DNA of 64,000 nucleotides from NCBI GenBank assembly GCA_963751335.1, contig CAVVUB010000009.1:282151-346150 (forward strand). The letters are read 5' to 3'. The DNA is from Bog-473 sp963751335 (GTDB lineage Bacteria > Actinomycetota > Acidimicrobiia > Acidimicrobiales > RAAP-2). The notes beneath the pieces are model-generated. The model was not told the DNA's origin, ran no database searches, and saw nothing but the letters and a program-made list of their open reading frames with translations. A program made the position numbers and the translations under genes. Positions 45,070 to 53,501 of this stretch are shown piece after piece (within the stretch, counting starts at the first letter, position 1; every line of letters begins with the position of its first letter).

Positions 45070-46378
45070 GGAGCCGGGGTGGCCCGACCATGCCCGCCGC
45101 GATGGTGGCAAAGCTGAGATCGTCGATGAGGACGAAGCTGCCGGTGATGCGGTCCGATTCGTACCGGTCGACGGCCAGGGGGGTGGCCGTGCGCAGCGTG
45201 ACCACGCCGATCTCGTTCTCGCGCAGTTCCGCGGCGTCGCTCACGTGGAGCTCGTTCACGTCGAACGTGCCGTTGACCCGCTCGACGACGACCGGGGTCA
45301 CCCGGGTGGTGTGCTTGAGCCGGAGCCGGTCACCCGCCTTGAGCGGTCGTTCCTGGAACCAGCACACGGTCGCTTCGAATACCTCCTTGACCTCGGGAGG
45401 CGACTCTGCCGCGGCAATCAGATCGCCCCGGGAGACGTCGAGGTGGTCGGCCAGCTTGAGGGAGATGGACTGGCCCACCTCGGCCCGCTGGAGCGGGCCG
45501 TCGGCCGTCTCCAGGGCCCGGACGGTCGTGTGGGCGCCCTGAGGCAGGACCACGACCGGGTCTCCGACCCGGAACGGCCCGCCGTTCACCATCCCGGCAT
45601 ACGTTCGCCCGCCTCCGGGCTGGCGCAGCACCCACTGCACGGGGAGGCGGGCCCCACTGCCTCGACCAATGCCGTGCTGGGCGGCCCAGCCCCCGGCCGT
45701 GGCCGACTCCAGGGCATCGAGCACGGTGGGCCCGTCGTACCAGGGGGCGGCGTCCGACCGTCCAACCACGTTGTCGCCCTCGAGCGCGGAGATCGGGATC
45801 ACGGTGCAGGAGGTGATCCCGAGGCGGTGGGCCAGCGCCTCCATTTCGTCGACGATGTGCTGGTAGGCCGACCGATCCCACTCGACCAGGTCCATTTTGT
45901 TGGCGCAGACGACGAGCTGGTCGACGCCGAGGAGGGCCGCGATGCAGATGTGTCGCCGTGACTGCTCGCGCAGGCCGGCCGTGGCGTCGACGAGGACGAG
46001 CGCGAGGTCGGCCGTCGACGCTCCCGTGGCCATGTTGCGCGTGTACTGGATGTGTCCGGGACAGTCCGCGATGACGAACTTGCGATGCGGGGTGGCGGCG
46101 TAGCGATAGGCCACGTCGATGGTGATGCCCTGCTCGCGCTCGGCGCGCAGGCCGTCGGTCACGAACGAGAGGTCGACCTCACCCAGGCCGCGGCGCTCGC
46201 TGGCGGTCTCGATGGCGGTCAGCTGGTCGTCGAAGAGCTGGCGGGTGTCGAAGAGGAGCCGGCCGATGAGCGTGCTCTTGCCGTCGTCCACCGATCCGAT
46301 CGTGGCGAACCGGAGAAGATCCATGGTGTCCGCAACGAGCTCGGCGCCGGCCGGCGGCGCGCCGGGCAGAGTGGGCAT
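45062..46378 (-). CDS. cysN: Sulfate adenylyltransferase large subunit (GTPase)
   Basis: With CysD makes adenosine 5'-phosphosulfate from sulfate and ATP, driven by GTP. 438 residues. GTPase motifs: GSVDDGKSTLIGRLL (about 29-43), DCPGHIQYTRNMATGAS, and NKMDLVEW. The EF-Tu-like beta-barrel domains follow (LPVQWVLRQPGGGRTYAGMV). No APS kinase domain is fused at the C-terminus, which fits direct reduction of APS by the divergent CysH. ATG 46378 lies four bases after the cysD stop; an internal ATG at 46323 (MDLLRFATIG) is possible. Confidence 0.95.
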   Translation of the reverse strand: MPTLPGAPPAGAELVADTMDLLRFATIGSVDDGKSTLIGRLLFDTRQLFDDQLTAIETASERRGLGEVDLSFVTDGLRAEREQGITIDVAYRYAATPHRKFVIADCPGHIQYTRNMATGASTADLALVLVDATAGLREQSRRHICIAALLGVDQLVVCANKMDLVEWDRSAYQHIVDEMEALAHRLGITSCTVIPISALEGDNVVGRSDAAPWYDGPTVLDALESATAGGWAAQHGIGRGSGARLPVQWVLRQPGGGRTYAGMVNGGPFRVGDPVVVLPQGAHTTVRALETADGPLQRAEVGQSISLKLADHLDVSRGDLIAAAESPPEVKEVFEATVCWFQERPLKAGDRLRLKHTTRVTPVVVERVNGTFDVNELHVSDAAELRENEIGVVTLRTATPLAVDRYESDRITGSFVLIDDLSFATIAAGMVGPPRLHD

Positions 46379-46382
46379 AGGA

Positions 46383-47378
46383 CTAGAAATACCCCTCGCG
46401 CTTGCGGTCCTCCATGGAGGTCTCAGAGAAGCGGTCGTCGGCCCTGGTGGCTCCCCGTTCCGAGATGCGCGAACCCGCCACCTCGTGGATGATCTCCTCG
46501 ACCGTGCCGGCACCCGAGCGCACGGCTCCGGTGCAGGTGGCGTCGCCGACGGTACGGAAGCGCACGGTCTCCCGGCGGATCTCCTCGGATCCCTGCGGGC
46601 TGACCCACTCGCTGAGGGCCAGCAGCATGCCGTCGCGCTCGACGACCTCGCGTTCGTGCGCGTAGTAGATCGACGGCAGTTCGATTCGCTCCCGCCGGAT
46701 GTACTGCCAGATGTCGAGCTCGGTCCAATCGGAGAGCGGGAAGGCGCGCAGGTGCTCACCGGGACGCACGGTGCCTTGGTAGAGCTGCCAGAGCTCGGGC
46801 CGCTGGCGCTTGGGGTCCCATTGACCGAACGAGTCGCGGAAGGAGAGCACGCGCTCCTTGGCCCGGGCCTTGTCCTCGTCGCGCCGGGCGCCGCCGAAGG
46901 CGGCGTCGAACCCGTGGGCGTTGATGGCGTCGAGCAAGGTGGTCGTCTGCAGGCGGTTGCGCGAGCCGTCTGGGCCCGGGTCGGCCACCCGGCCCTGGTC
47001 GATCGACTCTTGGACGCTGGCGATGAGCAGCCGAGCCCTGATCGACTCCACCTGGGCGTCCCGGTAGGAGAGGACCTCGGGGAAGTTGTGGCCCGTGTCC
47101 ACGTGCATGACCGGGAACGGGATCCGACCCGGGGCGAACGCCTTGGCGGCCAGGTGGAGCAGCACCGCCGAATCCTTTCCCCCGCTAAAAAGGAGGACGG
47201 GACGCTCCGACTCCGCCGCCACCTCGCGAATGATGAAGATGGCCAGCGACTCGAGGAGGTCGAGGTGCCCCAGGGGGTGCTCCACCGGCCTGACCAGGGG
47301 CGTCACAGATGCGCCCGTCCCCTGGGAGCTGGGGGTTGCGCTGGGGTGGGCTGGGCGGAGGGCGGCGGCGGTGTCCAT
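46383..47378 (-). CDS. cysD: Sulfate adenylyltransferase small subunit
   Basis: Catalytic subunit of ATP sulfurylase, 331 residues, PAPS-reductase-like fold. The pyrophosphate loop is LLFSGGKDSAVLLHLA (about 66), with MHVDTGHNFPEVL, FGGARRDEDKARAKER and the C-terminal VRFRTVGDATCTGAV and SISERGATRADDR-type end. The first 35 residues are a variable Ala/Pro/Ser-rich extension. It is the first gene of the leftward operon; its ATG follows GAGAGG and a palindromic operator. Confidence 0.95.
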   Translation of the reverse strand: MDTAAALRPAHPSATPSSQGTGASVTPLVRPVEHPLGHLDLLESLAIFIIREVAAESERPVLLFSGGKDSAVLLHLAAKAFAPGRIPFPVMHVDTGHNFPEVLSYRDAQVESIRARLLIASVQESIDQGRVADPGPDGSRNRLQTTTLLDAINAHGFDAAFGGARRDEDKARAKERVLSFRDSFGQWDPKRQRPELWQLYQGTVRPGEHLRAFPLSDWTELDIWQYIRRERIELPSIYYAHEREVVERDGMLLALSEWVSPQGSEEIRRETVRFRTVGDATCTGAVRSGAGTVEEIIHEVAGSRISERGATRADDRFSETSMEDRKREGYF

Positions 47379-47392
47379 GGGACCTCTCGATT

Positions 47393-47417
47393 TATGACCT
47401 GTTTGGTCATATATACT
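47393..47417. promoter_or_regulatory. Shared control region of the divergent sulfur operons
   Basis: A perfect inverted repeat TATGACC-TGTTT-GGTCATA at 47393-47411, followed at once by TATACT (47412-47417), a good -10 box for the rightward cysH transcript. The palindrome also lies between the cysD start and any leftward -10 box, so one bound dimer could repress both operons. Regulator not identified; no regulator gene is adjacent. Confidence 0.6.
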
Positions 47418-47507
47418 AACGCTCGTATTCGGACGTGCGTCAAGCGCCGGCGACGGGCCACCGGACCCCGATCGCCCCATATCGGACCCATTGGAAGGTG
47501 AAGATCG

Positions 47508-48188
47508 GTGACGGAGACCAGAGTGAGGGATCAGCTGTGGACGGCCGAGGAGTTGGCGGAAGTCAGCGAGGAATTCGAGGTGGCGGCGCCGACCTCGGTC
47601 ATCCGTTGGGCGGCCGAGAATTTCGGTGAGTCCCTGGTCCTGGCGGCGTCCTTCGAGGACATCGTGCTCGTTGACCTGGCCACGCAGGTCGTGCCCGGCA
47701 TCGAAGTGATCTTCCTCGACACCGAGGCGCACTTTCCCGAGACGCTGTCGTTCGTCGAGCAGGTACGGGCTCGCTACGACCTCAACCTGACGGTGACGAG
47801 GCCCGGACCAGAGGCGGCGGCGCACCCGTGCGGATCCGAGAAATGCTGCCAGTTCCGCAAGGTCGACCCACTCCGGCGCGCTGTGGCGGGCAAGGCCGCC
47901 TGGCTGACTTCCTTGAAGCGTTCGGACGGACCGACCAGGGCCGACGCACCTGTCGTGAGCTGGGATTCGTCGTTCGGCCTGGTCAAGATCAATCCGCTCG
48001 CCACCTGGACGGACGCGGACGTGAAGACCTACCTGGCCGACCGCGACCTGCCGGAGCACCCACTGGTGTCCCGCGGTTACCTCTCCATCGGCTGTGCGCC
48101 CACGACCCGACCGGTGGCCGACGGCGAGGATCCCCGCGCGGGACGCTGGGCCGGGCTCGACAAATCCGAGTGTGGCCTGCACGTCTAG
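47508..48188 (+). CDS. cysH: Adenosine 5'-phosphosulfate reductase
   Basis: Reduces APS to sulfite with thioredoxin. The protein has 226 residues from GTG 47508. The four iron-sulfur cysteines that mark APS (not PAPS) reductases are present: CC in SEKCCQFRK (about 111) and C-x-x-C-like ends in GYLSIGCAPTT and SECGLHV (about 197-222, the last with the catalytic region). Also FLDTEAHFPET and W-x-S-LKRSDGPTR. It is the first gene of the rightward operon, overlapping the reductase start by one base. Confidence 0.94.
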   Translation: MTETRVRDQLWTAEELAEVSEEFEVAAPTSVIRWAAENFGESLVLAASFEDIVLVDLATQVVPGIEVIFLDTEAHFPETLSFVEQVRARYDLNLTVTRPGPEAAAHPCGSEKCCQFRKVDPLRRAVAGKAAWLTSLKRSDGPTRADAPVVSWDSSFGLVKINPLATWTDADVKTYLADRDLPEHPLVSRGYLSIGCAPTTRPVADGEDPRAGRWAGLDKSECGLHV

Positions 48189-49906
48189 TGCCGCGCGACC
48201 TCGACAACCCCTACGGAATGGAGTTCCGCGGTCGGCGCGACCGCGGGCTCAAGTTCATCCGGCCCTACCGTGAGATCGGCGAGCTCAACCCCGTCGAGCA
48301 GCTGAAGCTCCAGCGCCATCCCTTCGAGGTGGCCCAGGCGGTCATCGACACGTACTCCAAACAGGGTGCCGCCTCCATCAACACGGTTCCGGGCGAGCAG
48401 GAGCGACTGAAGTGGGTCGGCATGTACCCGCAGCGCCAGGGCGGCGACGCCTTCATGATGCGCATCAAGGTGCCGGGCGGGATCATGACAGCGGCCCAGG
48501 TGCGCGAGGTCGGGGTCGCGGCCGACGCCTTCGCCGAAGGGCCGGACGACAGCCCGGTCTTCGGCAATCGCTACGCCGACCTGACGACGCGCCAGGACAT
48601 TCAGCTGCACTGGATCCGGATCGCCGACGTGCCCCGCATTTGGCAACGGTTCTGGGAGGTCGGCCTGACGACCGTGCAGGCCTGCGGTGATTCGGCCCGC
48701 AACGTCTGCTCGTGCCCGGTGTCGGGGATCGACGCGCACGAGGTCGTCGACGCGTTCCCGGTCGCTCAGGCCGTCTCGGCTTACTTCACCGGCAACCGGG
48801 AGTACGCCAACCTGCCCCGTAAGTTCAAAATTGCCGTCACCGGCTGCACGGAGGATTGCGCCCGGGTCGAGATCAACGACATCGGCCTCTGGCCCGCCGA
48901 GCGGTCCGACGGCACCGTCGGCTTCAACGTGCTCATCGGAGGTGGTCTCTCCGACGGTGAGCGCATGGCCTCTGACATCGATCTCTTCATCGCACCCGAC
49001 CAGGCCGTCGAGCTGTGCCGGGGCGTCGCCCAGCTCTTCGGCGAGCTGGGGAACCGGGAGAACCGCGGGCTGGCCCGCATGCGGTACCTGGCCCAGGAGC
49101 TCGGTCCGGAGGGCTTCCGCGCCGCATTGGACGAGCGGACGAACTTCGCCCTCGAGCCGGCCGGAAAAGAGCTGACCACCCGATTCCGGGGGGATCACGT
49201 CGGTGTCCATCCCCAGAAGCAGGACGGTCTGGTCTACGTCGGATGTTCGGTGCCGGTGGGCCGCATGCACGGGATCGAGTTGATCGAGCTGGCGCGCCTG
49301 GCGGAGACCTACGGTGATGGCGACGTGCGCATCGGGATCGATCAGAACTTCGTGATTTCGGGGGTGCCCGAGGACCGGGTCGACGATCTGCTGGCCGAAC
49401 AGCTGCTGCAGACGTACTCGCCTTTCCCCGGTCCTTTCGAGCGGGGCGTCGTGGCCTGCACGGGCTCGGAGTTCTGCCGCTTCGCCGTCGTCGAGACCAA
49501 GGAGCGCGCCGTCAAGTGGGCGCGGGCACTCGATGCGCAGCTCTCGCAGGGCGACCAGCAAGCGGCTGGAGTCATCCGCATGCACTTCTCGGGTTGCTCG
49601 GCCTCCTGCGCGCAGCCGCAGATCGCCGACATCGGCTTTCGCGGCGACATCGCCCACGTGGCGGAGCACATCGAGGAAGCGGTCGACATCGGGCTGGGTG
49701 GTTCCCTCGGCCCCGACGCGGCGTTCATCGACTGGCTCACCGGCGCCATGCCGGTCGACCGGGTGCCCGATGCACTCGTGCGCATCGTGGGGCGCTACCG
49801 CGACGAGCACCGTCCGGGCGAGGCCTTCTATCAATGGGCCCGCCGGAGTAACCCCGAGGATCTCCGCATCACGCTGCGTGGTGCGGTCGAGGCGGTGGCC
49901 CCGTGA
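48188..49906 (+). CDS. Siroheme- and [4Fe-4S]-dependent sulfite reductase (ferredoxin-nitrite/sulfite reductase family)
   Basis: Six-electron reduction of sulfite to sulfide, 572 residues from GTG 48188. Two pseudo-symmetric halves are visible. The first has ACGDSARNVCSCPVSGID and VTGCTEDCARVEINDIG; the second carries the cluster-siroheme ligands ACTGSEFCRF (C-x5-C, about 424-430) and SGCSASCAQPQ (C-x3-C, about 469-473). Sequence alone does not separate sulfite from nitrite reductases, but placement between cysH and an electron-transfer gene, opposite cysDN and a siroheme gene, argues for sulfite. No flavin or NADPH domain is present, so an external donor is needed. Confidence 0.92.
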   Translation: MPRDLDNPYGMEFRGRRDRGLKFIRPYREIGELNPVEQLKLQRHPFEVAQAVIDTYSKQGAASINTVPGEQERLKWVGMYPQRQGGDAFMMRIKVPGGIMTAAQVREVGVAADAFAEGPDDSPVFGNRYADLTTRQDIQLHWIRIADVPRIWQRFWEVGLTTVQACGDSARNVCSCPVSGIDAHEVVDAFPVAQAVSAYFTGNREYANLPRKFKIAVTGCTEDCARVEINDIGLWPAERSDGTVGFNVLIGGGLSDGERMASDIDLFIAPDQAVELCRGVAQLFGELGNRENRGLARMRYLAQELGPEGFRAALDERTNFALEPAGKELTTRFRGDHVGVHPQKQDGLVYVGCSVPVGRMHGIELIELARLAETYGDGDVRIGIDQNFVISGVPEDRVDDLLAEQLLQTYSPFPGPFERGVVACTGSEFCRFAVVETKERAVKWARALDAQLSQGDQQAAGVIRMHFSGCSASCAQPQIADIGFRGDIAHVAEHIEEAVDIGLGGSLGPDAAFIDWLTGAMPVDRVPDALVRIVGRYRDEHRPGEAFYQWARRSNPEDLRITLRGAVEAVAP

Positions 49907-51174
49907 AGCGCTATCGCCTGCGCGAGCAGATGAACGGCATTGAGGAGCCGCCGGGGAAGGTGTGGTTCTGGGAGCTCGAGGCCGGCGTCATCGATGCGGG
50001 CCGCTGCATTCAGTGCGGCACCTGCGTCGCGGTCTGCCCATCGAACTCCATCGGTATCGACGAGGACACCGACCTGCCCGAGTTGGTCAAGATGTGCACC
50101 GGCTGCTCGCTGTGTTGGGACTTCTGCCCGCGCGGCGGTCTGCGCTACGAGGCGCTCTGGCCGCCGTCGACGGTAACCGGTGACGAGGACGCCGAGGTCG
50201 TGGCGGCGCAAGTCCGCTCCGACTCTTCGGACACCTACTGGAAGATCAGCGGCGGACCGCCCGGGGACGGCCTGGGCGCGGTGGTCGAGAGTTATGCGGT
50301 CCGGGCCAGCGTGCAGATCGACGACGTCCAGGACGGCGGCGCCGTGAGCGCGTTGCTCATCGGGCTGCTCGCAGCTGGCGAGATCGACGGGGCCCTGGTC
50401 TCCAAGCCGAGCGCTGACCCCGACGAGCAGTGGAAGGGCGTGGCCACCATCGCCACCACGGCGGACCAGGTCCGCGCCGCGTCGGGCAGCTTCTACAACC
50501 AGACGATGGCGCTGGCCGAGCTCGACCTCTCGAAGTATCCGCTGCCGGCGAAGCCGCGCATCGCCGTGGTGGGGACGCCGTGTGAGGTGCAGGGCCTGCG
50601 GGCCATGCAGGCCCGACGCTGGCCCACCGGTGCCCACAGGGTCGACGCGGTCGTGCTGACGATCGCGCTGATGTGCACCAAGAACTTCGACTACGAGGCG
50701 CTCACTTTGCGCGAGCTGCGGGACAAACGGGGCGTGGACCTCGACCGCGTCTCCAAGGTGGACGTCATCCGCGGTCGGATGATCGTCGAGTACCGAGACG
50801 GTGAGCTGGCCATCGACGAACCGGTAAAGGACTTTCACGGCGCCGCCCTGAAGGGCTGCGACGAATGTGCCGACTTTCTCGGACGCTCGGCGGACATCTC
50901 GGTCGGCAGCGTGGGGTCGATGACGGGCTGGACCAGCGTGCTCGTGCGCACCGAGCGGGGGCGACTCGCCTTCCAGGCGGCCCGTTCGAAGCTCGACGTG
51001 CGCGGCCTCGATGATCCCGCTGCGCTCTTGCGCCTGGATGCGCTGGACAAGAAGATCGCCGATCGTTCCCTGCAGCGCAAGCTTGACCCGGATGCACCGC
51101 TCTTCATCGAATTCGAGGAGCACGTGCGGGGGTATGAGGGAACCGACCGCCAACCGGTCTACATTCGCCGATGA
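49903..51174 (+). CDS. Coenzyme F420 hydrogenase/dehydrogenase beta-subunit family protein (FrhB/FpoF-like)
   Basis: Iron-sulfur flavoprotein of 423 residues in the family that oxidises F420H2 (FrhB, FpoF, and the N-terminal half of methanogen Fsr). Two ferredoxin-type clusters open the protein: CIQCGTCVAVCP (about 35-46) and CTGCSLCWDFCP (about 65-76). The FrhB core follows with VVGTPCEVQGLRAMQ, LMCTKNFDYE, KGCDECADFLGRSADISVGS and GWTSVLVRTERG. It overlaps the sulfite reductase by four bases (GTGA), which implies coupled expression. Best inference: it passes electrons from F420H2 to the reductase. A ferredoxin or other donor cannot be excluded. Confidence 0.88.
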   Translation: MKRYRLREQMNGIEEPPGKVWFWELEAGVIDAGRCIQCGTCVAVCPSNSIGIDEDTDLPELVKMCTGCSLCWDFCPRGGLRYEALWPPSTVTGDEDAEVVAAQVRSDSSDTYWKISGGPPGDGLGAVVESYAVRASVQIDDVQDGGAVSALLIGLLAAGEIDGALVSKPSADPDEQWKGVATIATTADQVRAASGSFYNQTMALAELDLSKYPLPAKPRIAVVGTPCEVQGLRAMQARRWPTGAHRVDAVVLTIALMCTKNFDYEALTLRELRDKRGVDLDRVSKVDVIRGRMIVEYRDGELAIDEPVKDFHGAALKGCDECADFLGRSADISVGSVGSMTGWTSVLVRTERGRLAFQAARSKLDVRGLDDPAALLRLDALDKKIADRSLQRKLDPDAPLFIEFEEHVRGYEGTDRQPVYIRR

Positions 51175-51491
51175 CCGCAGCGGCAACCGCTCCCGTGCTG
51201 CACGTGCCCGAAGAGCCGACGGTGTGGGCCGAGCGCTGGCTCTCCGCCATCCTCGACGGTGCGGCGCTCGACGACGTCCTGACCGGTGACGAGGGCGTGG
51301 CGGACTGGCTCTGGTCCCGCTGGCGCATTCTCGCCTCAGCCGGGATGACTCGTGACGACCTGGCCCTGGTCGTCACGGGCTACCGGCGCGAGATCTGGCT
51401 CTGGCTGGCGGGAGAGCGCACCTGGGCCCAGTGCTGCTCGGGCCTCATCGGTCGCATCACCCGACGCCCCGGCGAACACGCCGGGGCGTGA
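51171..51491 (+). CDS. Small protein of the sulfite-reduction operon, unknown
   Basis: Protein of 106 residues whose ATG overlaps the FrhB-like stop (ATGA) and whose stop overlaps the ABC ATPase GTG. It is rich in Trp and acidic helices: VWAERWLSAILDGAALDDVL, DWLWSRWRILASAGMTRDD, GYRREIWLWLAGERTWAQCC. No metal-binding or membrane segment is evident. Tight overlaps on both sides make it a real gene and a candidate subunit, assembly factor or regulator of the complex. I do not recognise a family. Confidence 0.7.
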   Translation: MTAAATAPVLHVPEEPTVWAERWLSAILDGAALDDVLTGDEGVADWLWSRWRILASAGMTRDDLALVVTGYRREIWLWLAGERTWAQCCSGLIGRITRRPGEHAGA

Positions 51492-52297
51492 GCCCGGCGA
51501 CTCCGGCTCCTCTCGGCGTCCCAGTCCTGGAGCTCGGCGGCGTCACCGTCTGCCGTGACGGGGTCCCCGTGCTGGCGGGCGTCGACTGGCGGCTGTGCGG
51601 CGGGGAGCGGTGGGTCATCTTGGGGCCCAACGGCTCGGGCAAGACGACCCTGCTCGGTGTGGCCGGGGCGCGGCTCTGGCCCAGCGCCGGGACCGTGGCG
51701 ATCCTCGGACAGCGCCTGGGACGGGTCGACGTCCGAACGCTGCGTCCCCGGGTGGCCCTCGTCAGCGGAGCGGTGACCCGTCAGCTGAGGACAGACGTCA
51801 CCGCCCGCGAGGTGGTGGCCAGCGGCCGACACGGTGCGTTGGAGACCTGGTGGAACACCTACACGAGTGCCGACTGGAAAAAAGCGGACCAGCTGTTGGC
51901 GCGGGGTGGAGTGGGCGACCTGGGCGAGCGGTCGTTCGGCGTGATCTCGGAGGGCGAGCGCCAACAGGTGCTCCTGGCCCGGGCCTTGATGGGCGATCCG
52001 GAGGTGATCCTGCTGGACGAGCCCTTCGCCGGCTTGGATCTCGGCGCCCGCGAGCGGCTTCTGGTCCACCTGGCGGAGCTGGCCGCTGACCCGGCCAGCC
52101 CACCCCTGGTCCTGGTCACCCACCACTGCGAGGAGATCCCGCCCGGCTTCACCCACGGCGGACTGGTGTCGGCCGGTCGTCTGGTGGCGGCGGGACCGCT
52201 CGACGAGGTCATCACCTCGGAGAACGTCTCGGCATGTTTCGCAATTCCGGTGACGGTCGGCTGCACCGATGGCAGGTGGTGGGGCCGCGCCCTTTGA
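51488..52297 (+). CDS. ABC transporter ATP-binding protein (no permease nearby)
   Basis: ATPase of 269 residues from GTG 51488. Walker A GPNGSGKTTLLGVAGA (about 47), a signature that reads ISEGERQQVLLARAL in place of LSGGQ, Walker B EVILLDEPFAGLDLG and switch His in VLVTHHCEEI. It resembles the YlmA-like group of stand-alone ABC ATPases and iron-siderophore importers. It is the last gene of the sulfur operon by overlap; no membrane partner is encoded within the window. Confidence 0.87.
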   Translation: MSPATPAPLGVPVLELGGVTVCRDGVPVLAGVDWRLCGGERWVILGPNGSGKTTLLGVAGARLWPSAGTVAILGQRLGRVDVRTLRPRVALVSGAVTRQLRTDVTAREVVASGRHGALETWWNTYTSADWKKADQLLARGGVGDLGERSFGVISEGERQQVLLARALMGDPEVILLDEPFAGLDLGARERLLVHLAELAADPASPPLVLVTHHCEEIPPGFTHGGLVSAGRLVAAGPLDEVITSENVSACFAIPVTVGCTDGRWWGRAL

Positions 52298-52467
52298 TCG
52301 CGCGCGAAAGAAGATCATTCCCCTTGATTCACGCGCGCGTCGTTGGTACAACGTGTGGGCGGAGAAGTGTCGACGAGGTCGGCGCTGTGCATTTCCCCAC
52401 CATCCACCACTTGGAAAGAGCCTTTCATTAGGCTTTTTCCGCAAAGAGAAGGTAGGTCGTCGGGGGA

Positions 52468-53193
52468 GTGACGATTTTGATCCTGCTGGTTCTCGTAGGG
52501 CTGTTGTGGTTGGCGGTGTTGGCTCCGAGCGCGTGGCGTCGATATGCAGAACGACAGGGCGTGGGCTCGATCGACCATTTTCACCATCAGTTGCAACTCC
52601 TCGAACATGCCGGACCCAAGACGGTGTCGCCGGCGTACCGACTGCACACTGCGCTCCCGGAGGGCGGCCCGACGGAGCAGCCTGGGCCCATGAACGATTC
52701 TTCGCGGCCAAAGCTGGTCCTCCTCCGACCGACCGACGACGAGGCGGCGGCGGACGTGGACGACAGCGAGGGTATCCATTACGAGCGCGTGGGGGTCCTC
52801 GACCGGCCGGAACCGGTGTGCCTACCCGAGGTCGGGGCCGATCTGTCGCAATTCCGGCGCGAGCAGGCTCGCAATCGGTGCACCGTGCTGATGCGTTGCC
52901 TGGGTGGGGTCGCCATTTCGACCGGCTTGATCGGCATCCTCCCGGGGATGCACCTGGCCTGGATCTTCACCGCCCTGAGCGGTGTGGGCGCGCTGGCCCT
53001 GGTCGGCCTCATTGCCTACGCCAAGGAACTCGAGGTCCAGCAGGAGCGACAGCGTGCCCGCCGGGCCGAATCCCGACGGTTCGTCGATCCCGCGGCCGCC
53101 GGCCACCCCGGGAGCCTGGGACGACGTCGCGTACCCGGAGAGCCGCGTCGCCGAAGGCTGACTCCGCCCACTCCGCATCGACCGCGCTCCTGA
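52468..53193 (+). CDS. SepX/GlpR-like membrane protein
   Basis: Protein of 241 residues from GTG 52468. An N-terminal membrane helix (ILILLVLVGLLWLAVLAPSAW) leads into WRRYAERQGVGSIDHFHHQLQLL, then a long polar linker, two further helices (LGGVAISTGLIGILPGMHLAWIF and ALSGVGALALVGLIAYA) and a basic Arg-rich tail. This layout matches actinobacterial GlpR/SepX, which helps stabilise FtsZ at division sites and binds a gephyrin-like protein. Sequence identity is modest, so the name is an inference. Confidence 0.5.
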   Translation: MTILILLVLVGLLWLAVLAPSAWRRYAERQGVGSIDHFHHQLQLLEHAGPKTVSPAYRLHTALPEGGPTEQPGPMNDSSRPKLVLLRPTDDEAAADVDDSEGIHYERVGVLDRPEPVCLPEVGADLSQFRREQARNRCTVLMRCLGGVAISTGLIGILPGMHLAWIFTALSGVGALALVGLIAYAKELEVQQERQRARRAESRRFVDPAAAGHPGSLGRRRVPGEPRRRRLTPPTPHRPRS

Positions 53194-53229
53194 GCGCCGG
53201 TGACACCGGAGTATCCTGTGTTCTCCCCC

Positions 53230-53305
53230 GGGGGTGTAGCTCAGCCGGTAGAGCGCTACGTTCGCAATGTAGAGGCCGAGGGTTCGAGTCCCTTCACCTC
53301 CACCA
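53230..53305 (+). tRNA. tRNA-Ala (anticodon CGC)
   Basis: Cloverleaf with acceptor GGGGGTG pairing to CACCTCC, including the G3-U70 pair that identifies alanine tRNA. D-stem GCTC/GAGC, anticodon stem CTACG/TGTAG with loop TTCGCAA (anticodon CGC, reads GCG), T-arm GAGGG-TTCGAGT-CCCTT, discriminator A and encoded CCA (53303-53305). Its last 24 bases to 53304 recur exactly at 57843-57866, so it is the attachment site of the adjacent element. Confidence 0.96.
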
Positions 53306-53359
53306 AAGGCCCAGGTCAGCGGGCCGAGGTGAGATCCCCCAGAAGACCAGATTCTCCGA

Positions 53360-53379
53360 CGTGTCTTTACGTGTCTTTA
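53360..53379. repeat. Left 20-bp repeat of the tRNA-Ala element
   Basis: CGTGTCTTTACGTGTCTTTA, itself two copies of CGTGTCTTTA, 55 bp after the tRNA. An identical 20-mer is at 57700-57719. The rest of the 196-bp gap before abiEii shows nothing else recognisable. Confidence 0.75.
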
Positions 53380-53501
53380 TCGGGTCACATGTCGAGTGAA
53401 TCGGGGCCACAAGGCGGAGTCTCCCGACGTCTTTGCAAACGACGCTTTGTCGCACAGAGGGAGCAGAGGTGCCGCCCTCACCGGGGAGCCGACCTGACGG
53501 G

